NCBI RefSeq assembly: GCF_009601055.1
Contig: NZ_WITI01000001.1
Coordinates: 16,727 to 80,726 of the forward strand
Reading direction: 5' to 3'
Origin: Lactococcus sp. dk101
GTDB lineage: Bacteria > Bacillota > Bacilli > Lactobacillales > Streptococcaceae
Length of the DNA: 64,000 nt
A model generated the notes under the pieces. The model worked only from the letters and a program-made list of their open reading frames with translations, was not told the DNA's origin and did not search any database. This document shows positions 24,882 through 33,943 of this stretch, in pieces (within the stretch, counting starts at the first letter, position 1; every line of letters starts with the position of its first letter). A program made the position numbers and the translations under genes.

Positions 24882-25655
24882 ATGAGTAAATACGATATTA
24901 ACCCAGAGCTAAATGATAAATTGGTGCTTTCATTAGAAAATCAAGGTCAATTTTTGGAGGACATTTCATTTGTCTATGCCATGCAGGCATTTCCGATTTT
25001 AGTGCCAACGAAAATTTTCTATTTTGAAATTGATGAGCATAAAACCTTGCCAATGTTTACGACAGAAGCTGATTTGGCGGTGTTTGAAAAAGCATTGACC
25101 AATGTGGAAACGGAGTGGGAACTGCGTCCCATGCGTGATGTTTTAACGGCTCTGATGGCGACAGATATTGAATCTGTAGCCTTTAATCCAAAGCTCTCGT
25201 CAGATCCTTCAAATGGAAATACGGCTTACTTTGACAAGAAAGCCTTGCTTGAATTTTTAGGTTATTATACTGAGATTTTGAATGTCATTCTGGATCCTAA
25301 AAATGTCAGTGCTGACAGAATGGATAGGACTTATCTTGTGCCAATGTTTCTTCGTCAAAATGCCGAAGGCCATATTAAACGTGCCTTTGCTAGCTTGACA
25401 TCAGCGGACGGCAGAGATTTTATTCCTGTATTTGATAACCTCAATAGCTTTGCAACCTGGTACAATGAAGCTTATTTCAGAGACCCATTTAGAGAAAACG
25501 GGGGACAGGTTTTTGCGATTGGTTTAGATGAACTTCGCCATCCAAAAGATGGCAATTCAATCTTTGCCAATAGCTTGGGTGTGACTATCAATCCGTTGGA
25601 TAGCTCGATTGATGAATACGAAAAAACCTTGATGACTTGGGAAGAAATCGACTAA
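24882..25655 (+). CDS. SseB-like protein
   Basis: 257 residues, soluble. The pattern in the N-terminal half (PILVPTKIFYFE, then LPMFTTEADLAVFEKAL, about 38-78) matches the SseB N-terminal domain. The C-terminal part (about 120-257) is a second alpha/beta domain of unknown role. SseB was named for serine sensitivity in E. coli and has no settled biochemical function. It lies between pnp and cysE. Confidence 0.65.
   Translation: MSKYDINPELNDKLVLSLENQGQFLEDISFVYAMQAFPILVPTKIFYFEIDEHKTLPMFTTEADLAVFEKALTNVETEWELRPMRDVLTALMATDIESVAFNPKLSSDPSNGNTAYFDKKALLEFLGYYTEILNVILDPKNVSADRMDRTYLVPMFLRQNAEGHIKRAFASLTSADGRDFIPVFDNLNSFATWYNEAYFRDPFRENGGQVFAIGLDELRHPKDGNSIFANSLGVTINPLDSSIDEYEKTLMTWEEID
25304..25317. 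repeat. Dispersed palindrome inside the SseB-like gene
   Basis: Exact TGTCAGTGCTGACA (reads V-S-A-D). Confidence 0.85.
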
Positions 25656-25679
25656 GCCCTAAGGATTTAACTCAGAAAG

Positions 25680-25708
25680 ATACTTATGGTATAATTGACT
25701 ATAAGTAT
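25680..25708 (+). promoter_or_regulatory. cysE promoter region with inverted repeat around the -10
   Basis: ATACTTAT (25680-25687) and ATAAGTAT (25701-25708) form an 8-base inverted repeat, and a TATAAT (25690-25695) lies inside the loop. A protein or hairpin bound here would block the promoter, so this is a candidate operator for cysE. Confidence 0.5.
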
Positions 25709-25769
25709 TTTTTGTCTGAAAATGTACGGATGTGCATTGAAGAAAATTATAAAATAAAGTTAGGTAAAA

Positions 25770-26369
25770 ATGAAAAAAGAACAGAAGGGTTTTTGGCGTG
25801 AAGGCATTCGTGTGACACGTGAAAATGACCCGGCCGCTCGGACAGCGATTGAAATAATTTTGACTTATCCAGGGCTGAAGGCACTTGCGGCTCATCGCGT
25901 TTCCCATTGGCTTTGGCTACATAATTTTAAATTGCTGGCAAGAATGCACTCACAATTTTGGCGTTTTTTGACGCAGATTGAAATTCATCCAGGGGCAAAA
26001 ATTGCCAACGGTGTTTTTATTGACCATGGCTCAGGCTTAGTGATTGGCGAAACAGCTGAAGTTGAAACCGATGTGAAATTGTATCATGGAGTTACGCTAG
26101 GTGGGACAGGAAAAGATGTCGGTAAACGCCATCCCACCGTTCGCAAGGGCGCATTGATTTCGGCTCATTCACAGCTTTTAGGGCCAATCGTCATTGGCGA
26201 AAATGCAAAAGTTGGAGCCAGTGCCGTTGTCGTAACGGATGTTCCTGCTGATGTAACGGTTGTCGGCATTCCAGCCAAAGTCGTTCGGATTAATGGAAAA
26301 AAAGACGAAGAAAAGATACTGACCCTTGAGGAAAAACGTGAGGCCAGCTATCACTCGTCACACTTGTGA
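25770..26369 (+). CDS. cysE: Serine O-acetyltransferase
   Basis: 199 residues. Makes O-acetylserine from serine and acetyl-CoA, the first step of cysteine synthesis. N-terminal helices with NDPAARTAIEIILTYPGLKA (about 18-37), then left-handed beta-helix hexapeptide repeats (about 68-165) containing the catalytic DHGSGLVIGETA and YHGVTLGGTG. A short Lys/Glu tail follows. It is shorter than the 270-residue enterobacterial enzyme, as usual in Gram-positives. Next to cysS, a common pairing. Confidence 0.95.
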   Translation: MKKEQKGFWREGIRVTRENDPAARTAIEIILTYPGLKALAAHRVSHWLWLHNFKLLARMHSQFWRFLTQIEIHPGAKIANGVFIDHGSGLVIGETAEVETDVKLYHGVTLGGTGKDVGKRHPTVRKGALISAHSQLLGPIVIGENAKVGASAVVVTDVPADVTVVGIPAKVVRINGKKDEEKILTLEEKREASYHSSHL

Positions 26370-26404
26370 CATTGCGTGTCGTCTTATACGAAAGCAATGC
26401 AATT

Positions 26405-26418
26405 CGTCAGCGCTGACA
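26405..26418. repeat. Palindrome CGTCAGCGCTGACA (one mismatch to the dispersed motif)
   Basis: Intergenic copy between cysE and cysS of the palindrome TGTCAG-NN-CTGACA with C in place of the first T. A related half site (ACTGACAG) follows near 26440. It is not followed by a T-run, so it is not a terminator. Confidence 0.7.
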
Positions 26419-26475
26419 GAGCCTGAACAGAGGTTATTTGCACTGACAGTCTAAAATGACAGAAAGTGAAGAACA

Positions 26476-27834
26476 ATGATAAAAATTTATAATACCATGT
26501 CACGCCAACTGGAAGAATTCAAACCACTTCAGGCAGGAAAAATTGGCATGTATGTTTGTGGGCCAACGGTTTACAATTATATTCATATCGGCAATGCACG
26601 CAGTGTTGTCGCTTTTGATGTGATTCGGCGTTATCTCGAATACCGTGGTTTTGATGTGAATTACGTTTCGAATTTTACAGATGTGGATGACAAAATTATC
26701 AAGGGTGCAAATGCTGAACATTTGTCAACCAAGGAATTTTCGGAACGCTATATTGCTGCTTTTTTTGAAGACATTGATGCGCTTGGCGTCAAACATGCCA
26801 CAACCAATCCGAAAGCCAGTCAATATATTGATGCAATGATTGATTTTATTGCTGTACTTATTGATACGGGCTATGCCTATGAAGCTTCAGGCGATGTTTA
26901 TTTTCGCGTGGCAAAAGCTCACGATTATGCTAAATTGGCAAATAAAAATTTGGAAGAATTGATTGAGGGAGCTTCTGGCAGAACTGACGAAGAAACGCAG
27001 CGTAAAGAATCGTCAGCAGATTTTGCCCTTTGGAAATCTGCTAAAACAGGAGAAGTGTCATGGCGTTCGCCTTGGGGCGAGGGACGTCCAGGCTGGCATA
27101 TTGAATGTTCAGTGATGTCCACCAGCCTGCTTGGAGACACCATTGATATTCATGGTGGAGGGGCTGATTTAGAATTCCCTCATCATACCAACGAAATTGC
27201 ACAATCTGAAGCGAAGACAGGACAAAAATTTGCCAATTACTGGATGCACAATGGTTTTGTCAATGTTGACGGCGAAAAAATGTCTAAATCATTGGGCAAT
27301 TTTACAACCGTGCATGACCTATTGAAGCTGGTACCAGCCAATCATTTACGCTTTTTCCTTGCTACAACGCATTATCGCAGACCACTCAATTTCACAGACG
27401 AGGCTCTCCTTGATGCTGAAAATAACGTTAAAAAGCTTGAAAATGCTTATCGTAACCTTGTCAGCACGGACGAAATGACAGACGAAGCTTTGTCAGAACT
27501 GATGACTTATAAAACAAGTTTCATGGAAGCCATGGACGATGATTTTAATGTTGCCAATGCTTTGACAGTCTTTTATGATTTCATCAGTTGGGTCAATAAA
27601 GGCAATGGTGGTAGCCAAGTAAGGCAATTTTTCGATGATGTTTTAGAAATTTTGGGACTTCACTTTGCAGATGAAGCTGATTTAGATGGTGAAATCGAAG
27701 GATTGATTGAAGAAAGACAAGCGGCGCGTGCAGCGCGTGATTTTGCCAAATCAGACCAAATTCGTGACGCATTGAAGGCGAAGGGAATTGTTCTTGAAGA
27801 TACGAAAGATGGGGTAAGATGGCATCGTGAATGA
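26476..27834 (+). CDS. cysS: Cysteinyl-tRNA synthetase
   Basis: 452 residues, class I synthetase. Zinc and cysteine-binding [13 protein letters not shown] (28-40, Cys28, HIGN at 37-40), [24 protein letters not shown] and the KMSKS loop (about 268-272), followed by the anticodon-binding helical domain and a short C-terminal cap. It attaches cysteine to tRNA-Cys. The next gene starts eight bases before its stop, so mrnC is coupled to it. Confidence 0.97.
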   Translation: MIKIYNTMSRQLEEFKPLQAGKIGMYVCGPTVYNYIHIGNARSVVAFDVIRRYLEYRGFDVNYVSNFTDVDDKIIKGANAEHLSTKEFSERYIAAFFEDIDALGVKHATTNPKASQYIDAMIDFIAVLIDTGYAYEASGDVYFRVAKAHDYAKLANKNLEELIEGASGRTDEETQRKESSADFALWKSAKTGEVSWRSPWGEGRPGWHIECSVMSTSLLGDTIDIHGGGADLEFPHHTNEIAQSEAKTGQKFANYWMHNGFVNVDGEKMSKSLGNFTTVHDLLKLVPANHLRFFLATTHYRRPLNFTDEALLDAENNVKKLENAYRNLVSTDEMTDEALSELMTYKTSFMEAMDDDFNVANALTVFYDFISWVNKGNGGSQVRQFFDDVLEILGLHFADEADLDGEIEGLIEERQAARAARDFAKSDQIRDALKAKGIVLEDTKDGVRWHRE

Positions 27835-28219
27835 AAGCCAAGCTAAATTATTAAACGGCATTGCATTAGCCTATATCGGCGACGCAGTATATGAGGTATT
27901 TGTCAGAGATTATCTCTTGTCAACTGGGATTACGAAACCGGCTCAGTTGCAACGAACAGCAACAAAATTTGTGTCTGCCAAGGCACAAGCAGCAATTATT
28001 ACTGCCATGGATGAGCAGTCATTTCTGACAGAAGATGAACTGCTTTATTTCAAGCGTGGACGAAATGCACACAGTAAGACAACGGCAAAAAATACGGATG
28101 TCGTTACTTATCGTATTTCGACAGGATTTGAAGCTGTTGTTGGTATTCTTCATCTGACGCACCAAACTGAAAGATTGGAAAAATTCTGGCAATTTTGTCT
28201 TTCTCAAGTTGAAGCGTGA
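27827..28219 (+). CDS. mrnC: Mini-ribonuclease 3
   Basis: 130 residues, a lone RNase III catalytic domain without the double-stranded RNA-binding domain. Start GTG inside the end of cysS, preceded by GGGGTAAG. Seen: [15 protein letters not shown] (about 16-30) with the catalytic Asp, [10 protein letters not shown] (about 65-74) and the C-terminal [10 protein letters not shown] with the second acidic site. In Firmicutes it matures 23S rRNA and regularly follows cysS. Confidence 0.93.
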   Translation: MNESQAKLLNGIALAYIGDAVYEVFVRDYLLSTGITKPAQLQRTATKFVSAKAQAAIITAMDEQSFLTEDELLYFKRGRNAHSKTTAKNTDVVTYRISTGFEAVVGILHLTHQTERLEKFWQFCLSQVEA

Positions 28220-28287
28220 GCAGATTAGTTTCAAAAGCTGGATTTTTTCGCTAGAATATAGAGAAAAGGCTAGTGAAAAGAGAAAAT

Positions 28288-28677
28288 ATGTATAGAGTAA
28301 TAAGTATGGAAGGAACCGAGGAACCTTGGTGGTTCTTTGAAGGATGGCAAGATGACATCATCTCCATCGAGGTTTTTGAAAGTTTTTCAAAAGCGCTTAG
28401 CGCTTATAAAAGTCGATGGTTGGAAATGGCCGCTTCATTTCCCGAATTCAAGAGTCAAGCAGATTTACTTTCCGCATTTTGGGAGCCAAAAGACCAAATC
28501 TGGTGTGAAGAATGCGATGATTTTCAACAAAAATATCACGGACTCGCACTTTTAGAGGACTGGCATCAACTTCCTAACGACAAGAAAAATAAAGCCTATC
28601 AACTTGCATCAGGCAACTTACCTGACAAATATTGTCACAACAAATTTGAAGAATTTCCCGACGAGCTATTATTCTGA
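28288..28677 (+). CDS. DUF1033 family protein
   Basis: 129 residues from the ATG at 28288 (an upstream GTG at 28273 sits too close to its ribosome site). Starts MYRVISMEG, with EPWWFFEGW (about 11-19), the hallmark of DUF1033, and a CEEC pair (about 75-78). Family of unknown function found in lactococci and streptococci. It ends the cysS-mrnC run and has a terminator after it. Confidence 0.8.
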   Translation: MYRVISMEGTEEPWWFFEGWQDDIISIEVFESFSKALSAYKSRWLEMAASFPEFKSQADLLSAFWEPKDQIWCEECDDFQQKYHGLALLEDWHQLPNDKKNKAYQLASGNLPDKYCHNKFEEFPDELLF

Positions 28678-28680
28678 CTG

Positions 28681-28707
28681 AAAAAGACATCGCGTGATGC
28701 TTTTTTT
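28681..28707 (+). terminator. Terminator after the DUF1033 gene
   Basis: ACATC-GCGT-GATG hairpin with A-run before and seven T after. Confidence 0.7.
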
Positions 28708-28750
28708 GTTGTCTAAAATATGGCAAAGCTAATAAATTGAAAAGAATTTC

Positions 28751-28779
28751 TTGAAAAATGACTTCAAATGAGTTAAAAT
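28751..28779 (+). promoter_or_regulatory. mnmG promoter
   Basis: TTGAAA (28751-28756), 17-base spacer, TAAAAT (28774-28779). The leader to the ATG at 28937 is about 150 bases and contains T-rich segments and a GACGTAT/ACGTATT repeat; a control element is possible but not identified. Confidence 0.65.
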
Positions 28780-28936
28780 AACAATATCATAAAAACTCGA
28801 TGGTCAAAGCTCGGGAAAATATGTGCTTTTTTGACGTATAAAAAATGTCAGAGTACGTATTTTTCACTGGCTTGGCTTTTTTGTTTGCCAAAAACTGGTG
28901 AACATGATTTATAAAAATAATGTTATTGGAGAAAAA

Positions 28937-30814
28937 ATGCAATTTCAAGATGAATTTGACGTCATTGTCATAGGTGCAGGTCATGCCGGTGTCGAAGCAG
29001 CTTTGGCAGCAGCACGTATGGGAACAAAGACGCTTCTGCTTACAATCAATTTGAATATGGTTGCCTTTATGCCTTGTAATCCATCAGTAGGTGGTTCTGC
29101 AAAGGGCGTTGTCGTTCGTGAAATCGATGCCTTAGGTGGCGAAATGGGACGCAACATTGACAAAACTTATATTCAAATGAAAATGTTGAATACAGGAAAA
29201 GGCCCAGCCGTTCGTGCCTTGCGTGCGCAAGCTGACAAGCAACTTTATTCTGATGAGATGAAACGGACAGTTGAACGCCAAGAAAATTTGACCCTCCGTC
29301 AAGGAATGGTTGAAGAAATTTTGACTGACGATGAAAAAACAAAAGTCATCGGTGTCAGAACTCAAACAGGTACTTTTTACGGGGCGAAAGCCATCATTGT
29401 AACGACAGGGACCGCCTTACGTGGTGAAATTATCATCGGGGACTTGAAATACAGCTCAGGCCCAAATAATTCGATTCCATCAATCGGTTTGGCAGATAAT
29501 TTGCGTAATCTTGGTTTTGAAATCGGACGTTTCAAAACAGGAACACCACCTCGCGTATTGAAAAGTTCTATTGATTATTCAAAAACAGAAATTCAACCTG
29601 GCGATGAAAAACCAAATCATTTTAGCTATTTGTCTAAAGATGAAGATTATCTCAAAGACCAAGTGCCATGTTATTTGACCTACACGGCAGCAGAAACCCA
29701 CGAAATTTTGCGTGATAATCTTTACCGCGCCCCTTTGTTCTCAGGAATTGTGAAGGGCGTTGGTCCTCGTTATTGCCCATCGATTGAAGATAAAATCACA
29801 CGTTTTGCTGATAAACCTCGTCATCAACTTTTCCTTGAACCAGAAGGAAGAAATACGGAAGAAATTTATGTGGGTGGTTTCTCAACTTCAATGCCAGAAG
29901 ATGTTCAATTTGCAGCATTAAAAACGATTCCAGGACTTGAAAATGTCCAAATGATGAGAACAGGCTATGCCATTGAATATGATATGATTTTCCCACATCA
30001 ACTTCGACCAACCTTGGAAACAAAATTGATTTCAGGATTATTTACAGCCGGTCAAACCAACGGGACATCTGGTTATGAAGAAGCTGCGGGTCAAGGACTC
30101 GTTGCAGGAATGAACGCCGCGCTTAAAGTTTTGGGTAAACCTGAAATGATTTTGAAGCGCAGTGAAGCATACATCGGCGTGATGATTGACGATTTGGTGA
30201 CAAAAGGAACAGTTGAACCTTATCGCTTACTGACTTCTCGTGCGGAATACCGCTTGATTTTGCGTCATGACAACGCTGATGTTCGTCTGACAGCGATTGG
30301 CCGTGAAAAAGGCTTGGTTGATGATGAACGTTGGGCTGTTTTCCAAGCTAAAATGGATGAATTCCATACAGAAATGGATCGTTTGAAAACTGAGAAAATC
30401 AAACCCATTCCTGAAACACAAGAAAAATTAGGCATGATGGGCTTTAGTCCAATTAAAGACGCCTTTACGGCTGCTGATTTCTTGAAACGTCCAGAAGTAC
30501 ATTATCAAGATATTGTTGATTTTATCGGGCCAGCACCTAAGGAAATCGACCGCACAGTGATTGAACTGATCGAAACAGAAGTGACCTATGCGGGCTATAT
30601 CAAGAAGGCAATGGAACAAGTGGAAAAAATGCACCGCTTGGAAGAAAAGAAAATCCCTAAAAATATGGATTGGGATCTTTTGGATTCGATTGCGACAGAA
30701 GCACGTCAAAAATTCAAGAAGATCAATCCAGAAACGCTTGGGCAAGCCAGTCGTATTTCGGGGGTTAATCCTGCTGACATCAGCATTTTGATGGTTTACC
30801 TTGAAGCACATTAA
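28937..30814 (+). CDS. mnmG: tRNA uridine-34 carboxymethylaminomethyl modification enzyme, FAD subunit
   Basis: 625 residues from the ATG at 28937, which has TTGGAG upstream; the in-frame ATG at 28898 lacks a site. With MnmE it modifies U34 of tRNAs. FAD-binding [19 protein letters not shown] (9-27), [11 protein letters not shown] (about 46-56), a second cofactor region with [11 protein letters not shown] (about 275-285) and [17 protein letters not shown] (about 370-386). The C-terminal helical part binds MnmE and tRNA. It stands alone with its own promoter and terminator. Confidence 0.96.
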   Translation: MQFQDEFDVIVIGAGHAGVEAALAAARMGTKTLLLTINLNMVAFMPCNPSVGGSAKGVVVREIDALGGEMGRNIDKTYIQMKMLNTGKGPAVRALRAQADKQLYSDEMKRTVERQENLTLRQGMVEEILTDDEKTKVIGVRTQTGTFYGAKAIIVTTGTALRGEIIIGDLKYSSGPNNSIPSIGLADNLRNLGFEIGRFKTGTPPRVLKSSIDYSKTEIQPGDEKPNHFSYLSKDEDYLKDQVPCYLTYTAAETHEILRDNLYRAPLFSGIVKGVGPRYCPSIEDKITRFADKPRHQLFLEPEGRNTEEIYVGGFSTSMPEDVQFAALKTIPGLENVQMMRTGYAIEYDMIFPHQLRPTLETKLISGLFTAGQTNGTSGYEEAAGQGLVAGMNAALKVLGKPEMILKRSEAYIGVMIDDLVTKGTVEPYRLLTSRAEYRLILRHDNADVRLTAIGREKGLVDDERWAVFQAKMDEFHTEMDRLKTEKIKPIPETQEKLGMMGFSPIKDAFTAADFLKRPEVHYQDIVDFIGPAPKEIDRTVIELIETEVTYAGYIKKAMEQVEKMHRLEEKKIPKNMDWDLLDSIATEARQKFKKINPETLGQASRISGVNPADISILMVYLEAH

Positions 30815-30817
30815 GAA

Positions 30818-30850
30818 TATAAAGCCTTGCGTCTTGCAGGGCTTTTTGGT
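30818..30850 (+). terminator. Terminator after mnmG
   Basis: AAAGCC-TTGC / GCA-GGGCTTT type hairpin with five T, just after the stop. Confidence 0.75.
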
Positions 30851-30912
30851 TTGAAAAAATGAAATAATATTGATAGAATAAAATTAGAAAAAAATTAGAA
30901 AGTGAAGGGAAC

Positions 30913-31599
30913 ATGATTAAAAACATCATTTTTGATTGGGACAACACCTTGTTCCCTTTGAAAAAATATTGGGAAAGTGCGCACCGACGGATTTTCCTTG
31001 AATTACTCGCATTTGATGACCTTTCCATCGATGATTTTATGGCGCAATACATCATATTTGACCATGAGATTTGGGAAGAAATTCATGATGGTAAAATTTC
31101 TGTTGCATTTGGCCGTGAAGAACGTGTTCGGTTAGTGCTAGATTATTTTAAAATTCCATACAAAGAATTATTTATCAAGAATTTTTTTGACATTTATTTG
31201 ACGGCGTTGATTGAAGAAATCAAAACAGACGAGCGATTAGTTGAACGAATAAAAAAACTTTCGAAGCATTATTCTATTGCGATTTTAAGCAACGGGGACA
31301 GTTGGGAACAACGTGAAAAAATCCGCCAATTTGGTTTTGAAAATCTTTTTCCCGTTTATATTTCAGAAGAAATGGGCATTCAAAAACCAGATCTAGCGGC
31401 ATTCACCATGTTGTTAGAGGCAGAGCAATTTGAAGCAGAAGAAACAATGATGGTAGGTGATACTGTCATCAATGACATTAGGCCAGCCAATCGCTTGGGC
31501 ATGACAACGGTTTTTATTGGGGAAGCTTATCATACAGAGGCTGATTATGAATTCGAAAGTCTGGATGCTTTTCTGGACGCCCTAGAAGCAAGAAGATAA
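30913..31599 (+). CDS. HAD-superfamily hydrolase, YjjG-like
   Basis: 228 residues. Motif I FDWDNTLFP (nucleophile Asp8, Asp10), motif II ILSNGDSWEQ (about 123-132), motif III Lys in GIQKPD (about 155-160) and motif IV MVGDTVIND (about 181-189). The helical cap is inserted after motif I, as in HAD subfamily IA. YjjG-like enzymes hydrolyse nucleotide monophosphates, but the substrate here cannot be told. Monocistronic, facing a gene on the other strand across a shared terminator. Confidence 0.85.
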   Translation: MIKNIIFDWDNTLFPLKKYWESAHRRIFLELLAFDDLSIDDFMAQYIIFDHEIWEEIHDGKISVAFGREERVRLVLDYFKIPYKELFIKNFFDIYLTALIEEIKTDERLVERIKKLSKHYSIAILSNGDSWEQREKIRQFGFENLFPVYISEEMGIQKPDLAAFTMLLEAEQFEAEETMMVGDTVINDIRPANRLGMTTVFIGEAYHTEADYEFESLDAFLDALEARR

Positions 31600-31623
31600 A
31601 AAGACCCGAGGGCCTTTTTTTAT
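31597..31623. terminator. Terminator between convergent genes
   Basis: AAAAAGACCC-GA-GGGCCTTTTTTT. The leftward gene's stop lies in its T-run, so it may serve both strands. Confidence 0.7.
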
Positions 31624-32138
31624 AGTTTTAATGCCAATGTTGGTAGATAAAGTGAAGCATTTTGTAGAAAACTAAGGTCAAAAATGCCAACATTATTAAA
31701 ATTCAAACGATGAAGTTTCAAACCGTCTGCGTCTTGACTAAAAAATGAAAATTCGCCAGCGAGTTGACCAGTGACTACAAGAACGATGTTTTGATAGTCA
31801 TTGTCAAGTCTTTCTAGCCAACAATTTTCATGTAAAATATGAAAAATCCCTGCATTTTCTTTTCCTTTTATCAACAATTTTTGAGGAATGCGTGTTTGAA
31901 AGGCAACTGTTTTACTAATGATTTCAGTTTTTTGAACAGTTAAATTTTCGAGATAGATGAGTTGCTCAATAACCTGTGTAACTAGAGGAATAAAGCGGAT
32001 GCGAGAACTTCGATGATGGGCTTTAGGCAAGTGGAAACTGTGCAGTATTTTTTGGCCGTACATATTTTTTCGATGGGGAGACCAGTTTTTACTTTTAGAG
32101 ATATTGCTTGAAAGAGATTCAAGTTCGTAATAGTTCAT
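31620..32138 (-). CDS. Protein of unknown function
   Basis: 172 residues, soluble, rich in Leu, His and Ser, with no motif I recognise. The first third is basic (RKNMYGQK, KAHHRSSRIRF), the rest alternates hydrophobic and polar residues as in a beta-rich domain. The start ATG overlaps the stop of a 46-codon gene upstream (ATGA), which strengthens both as real genes. No orthologue name can be given. Confidence 0.6.
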   Translation of the reverse strand: MNYYELESLSSNISKSKNWSPHRKNMYGQKILHSFHLPKAHHRSSRIRFIPLVTQVIEQLIYLENLTVQKTEIISKTVAFQTRIPQKLLIKGKENAGIFHILHENCWLERLDNDYQNIVLVVTGQLAGEFSFFSQDADGLKLHRLNFNNVGIFDLSFLQNASLYLPTLALKL

Positions 32139-32275
32139 AAGTTTCCTTTCTGGTTTTCTGGCTGATGAGCTGGGAGTGGCGTTAGCGTTTTGTCTTGATT
32201 GACCTCAAAAAGAGAATAAGTGGCGCAAGAAATTTGGCGGGAGCTGTTGCAGAGAATAAGCGTGTGTGTCTTCAT
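32135..32275 (-). CDS. Small protein of 46 residues coupled to the downstream gene
   Basis: ATG at 32275-32273, stop TGA at 32137-32135 overlapping the next start. Sequence begins MKTHTLILCNSSRQISCATY and contains two Cys; it ends in a polar, Pro/Gln-rich tail. There is an AAGGACAC ribosome site four to nine bases upstream. No signal peptide or family is evident. Support comes from the overlap and ribosome site, not from homology. Confidence 0.55.
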   Translation of the reverse strand: MKTHTLILCNSSRQISCATYSLFEVNQDKTLTPLPAHQPENQKGNL

Positions 32276-32390
32276 AGTGTGTCCTTAATTATTATTTTTT
32301 AATTATTTTATCATTTAATTCTCATTTTAAAGAATGAAATACAAATGAAGAGCTAAAAAATTAAAATCGTGATTTTAAAAAGGTGAATGC

Positions 32391-32420
32391 TTGACAAGCG
32401 GGTTGAAATTGTGATATACT
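32391..32420 (+). promoter_or_regulatory. Promoter of the infC operon
   Basis: TTGACA (32391-32396), 18-base spacer with TGA before TATACT (32415-32420), an extended -10. Transcript starts near 32427. Confidence 0.8.
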
Positions 32421-32426
32421 GGTAAA

Positions 32427-32555
32427 GTTGAAAAGCAGAGGCACCCGCTTCTCGCCTTAGAGGTTATAGCCCTGGGCAAACGAATGGAATTATTCACAAA
32501 AACGAATGTTTTCATGAGCGGGGCGAGATTGTCGTTCCGCTTTTGTTTTTCTTAA
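32427..32555 (+). promoter_or_regulatory. infC-rpmI-rplT leader with attenuator (L20-type)
   Basis: A terminator hairpin GCGGGGCGA/TCGTTCCGC (32518-32540) with TTTTGTTTTT sits before infC. An upstream TCTCGCC (near 32450) can pair with GGCGAGA at the terminator's left arm, giving an alternative fold. This is the arrangement of Firmicute L20 leaders, where ribosomal protein L20 causes early termination of its own operon. The switch is inferred from the pairings. Confidence 0.75.
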
Positions 32556-32581
32556 ATATTATTTATAGAAGGAGAACGAAC

Positions 32582-33103
32582 ATAGCTAAACAAGACAATA
32601 GAAAACCTATGATGAACGGTGCAATCCGTGCTCGTGAGGTACGTCTCATTGGTGCTGAGGGTGAACAACTTGGTGTTACACCAACTGGTGAAGCTCTCGC
32701 ACAAGCAGAAGCTCTTAACATGGATTTGGTCTTGATTTCAAATCAAGAACCACCTGTTGCGAAAATCATGGATTATACAAAATTCATGTTCCAACAAAAG
32801 AAGAAGTTGAAAGAACAAAAGGCTAAACAAGCCGTTGTTGAAGTTAAAGAAGTTCGTCTATCACCAGTGATTGACCAAAACGACTTTGACACAAAACTTC
32901 GTCAAGCCATTAAGTTCCTTGAAAAAGGAAATAAGGTTAAGGTTTCAATCCGATTTAAAGGTCGGATGATTACTCACCAAGATGTGGGTCGTCAAGTCAT
33001 GGACAAGTTCGCACAAGCAACAAAAGATGTTGCTGTTGTTGAACAACGTGCCAAAATGGATGGTCGTCAAATGTTCTTGCAACTCGCTCCTATTAAAAAA
33101 TAA
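32582..33103 (+). CDS. infC: Translation initiation factor IF-3
   Basis: 173 residues. The start is ATA at 32582, seven bases after AAGGAG; the reading frame has no ATG, GTG or TTG placed by a ribosome site. IF-3 rejects non-standard start codons, so a rare start on its own mRNA gives feedback, as with AUU in E. coli. N-terminal domain with [20 protein letters not shown] (about 11-30), linker rich in Lys, C-terminal domain with [17 protein letters not shown] (about 122-138) and [12 protein letters not shown]. First gene of the infC-rpmI-rplT operon. Confidence 0.95.
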   Translation: MAKQDNRKPMMNGAIRAREVRLIGAEGEQLGVTPTGEALAQAEALNMDLVLISNQEPPVAKIMDYTKFMFQQKKKLKEQKAKQAVVEVKEVRLSPVIDQNDFDTKLRQAIKFLEKGNKVKVSIRFKGRMITHQDVGRQVMDKFAQATKDVAVVEQRAKMDGRQMFLQLAPIKK

Positions 33104-33193
33104 GAGCAAAAAGTAAGCTTAAGGCAATGAACTGGCAATTGACGCCAATCAAAAAGGGTGTTAACCCTAACTTTTAATTAAGGAGAAAATAAA

Positions 33194-33394
33194 ATGCCAA
33201 AACAAAAAACTCACCGCGCGTCTGCTAAACGTTTCAAACGCACAGGTTCAGGCGGACTTAAACGCTTCCGCGCTTACACTTCTCACCGTATGCACGGTAA
33301 GACTGTAAAACAACGTCGTCAATTGCGTAAAGCTTCAATGGTTTCTAAATCAGACTTCAAACGCATCAAACGTATGCTTGTAGGAATGAAATAA
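33194..33394 (+). CDS. rpmI: 50S ribosomal protein L35
   Basis: 66 residues, very basic, starting [20 protein letters not shown], the standard L35 opening. AAGGAG site. Second gene of the operon, between infC and rplT. Confidence 0.97.
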   Translation: MPKQKTHRASAKRFKRTGSGGLKRFRAYTSHRMHGKTVKQRRQLRKASMVSKSDFKRIKRMLVGMK

Positions 33395-33449
33395 TCTTTC
33401 TGTTAGATTAACTTTCATTTTCAACAATCAGACAAACTGAAAAATAAGC

Positions 33450-33463
33450 TGTCAGTACTGACA
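33450..33463. repeat. Dispersed palindrome TGTCAGTACTGACA in the rpmI-rplT gap
   Basis: Exact copy, within a 16-base perfect palindrome (CTGTCAGT and complement). It lies inside an operon and has no T-run, so it is not a terminator. Confidence 0.8.
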
Positions 33464-33499
33464 GAATAAGAATTTCTAAGAAATAAAGGAGAAACACAA

Positions 33500-33859
33500 A
33501 TGGCTCGTGTTAAAGGTAGCGTTGCAACTCGTGCGCGTCGTAAACGCGTTTTAAAACTCGCTAAAGGATATTATGGAGCAAAACATAAGCTCTTCAAGAC
33601 AGCTCATGAACAAGTCATGAACTCATACTACTACGCATTCCGCGATCGTCGTCAAAAGAAACGCGACTTCCGTAAATTGTGGATTGCTCGTATCAATGCA
33701 GCTGCTCGTATGAATGGTCTTTCATACAGCAAAATGATGCACGGTTTGAAATTAGCTGAAATCGACATCAACCGTAAAATGCTTGCAGAATTGGCTGTTT
33801 CAGATGCTGCTGCATTTACAGTTCTTGCAGATGCTGCTAAAGCTGCGCTTGCTAAATAA
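33500..33859 (+). CDS. rplT: 50S ribosomal protein L20
   Basis: 119 residues, basic N-terminal helix ([20 protein letters not shown]) followed by the globular RNA-binding domain with [20 protein letters not shown] (about 49-68). It assembles early onto 23S rRNA and represses its own operon by binding the infC leader. AAAGGAG site. Followed by a strong terminator. Confidence 0.97.
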   Translation: MARVKGSVATRARRKRVLKLAKGYYGAKHKLFKTAHEQVMNSYYYAFRDRRQKKRDFRKLWIARINAAARMNGLSYSKMMHGLKLAEIDINRKMLAELAVSDAAAFTVLADAAKAALAK

Positions 33860-33860
33860 G

Positions 33861-33888
33861 AAAAAAAAGCCCTCGGGCTTTTTTTTTA
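33861..33888 (+). terminator. Terminator of the infC-rpmI-rplT operon
   Basis: AAAAGCCC-TCG-GGGCTTTT with nine T. Confidence 0.9.
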
Positions 33889-33928
33889 TAAAAAATATCT
33901 TCAGACACTAGGTATTTTTAAAATAATA

Positions 33929-33937
33929 TGTTAAGAT
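33929..33937 (+). promoter_or_regulatory. Extended -10 six bases before the MprF-like ATG
   Basis: TGT then TAAGAT (33932-33937), six bases, then the ATG at 33944. A start seven bases after the -10 would be the A of ATG, giving a leaderless mRNA. There is no ribosome site. Confidence 0.5.
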
Positions 33938-33943
33938 TATTTT

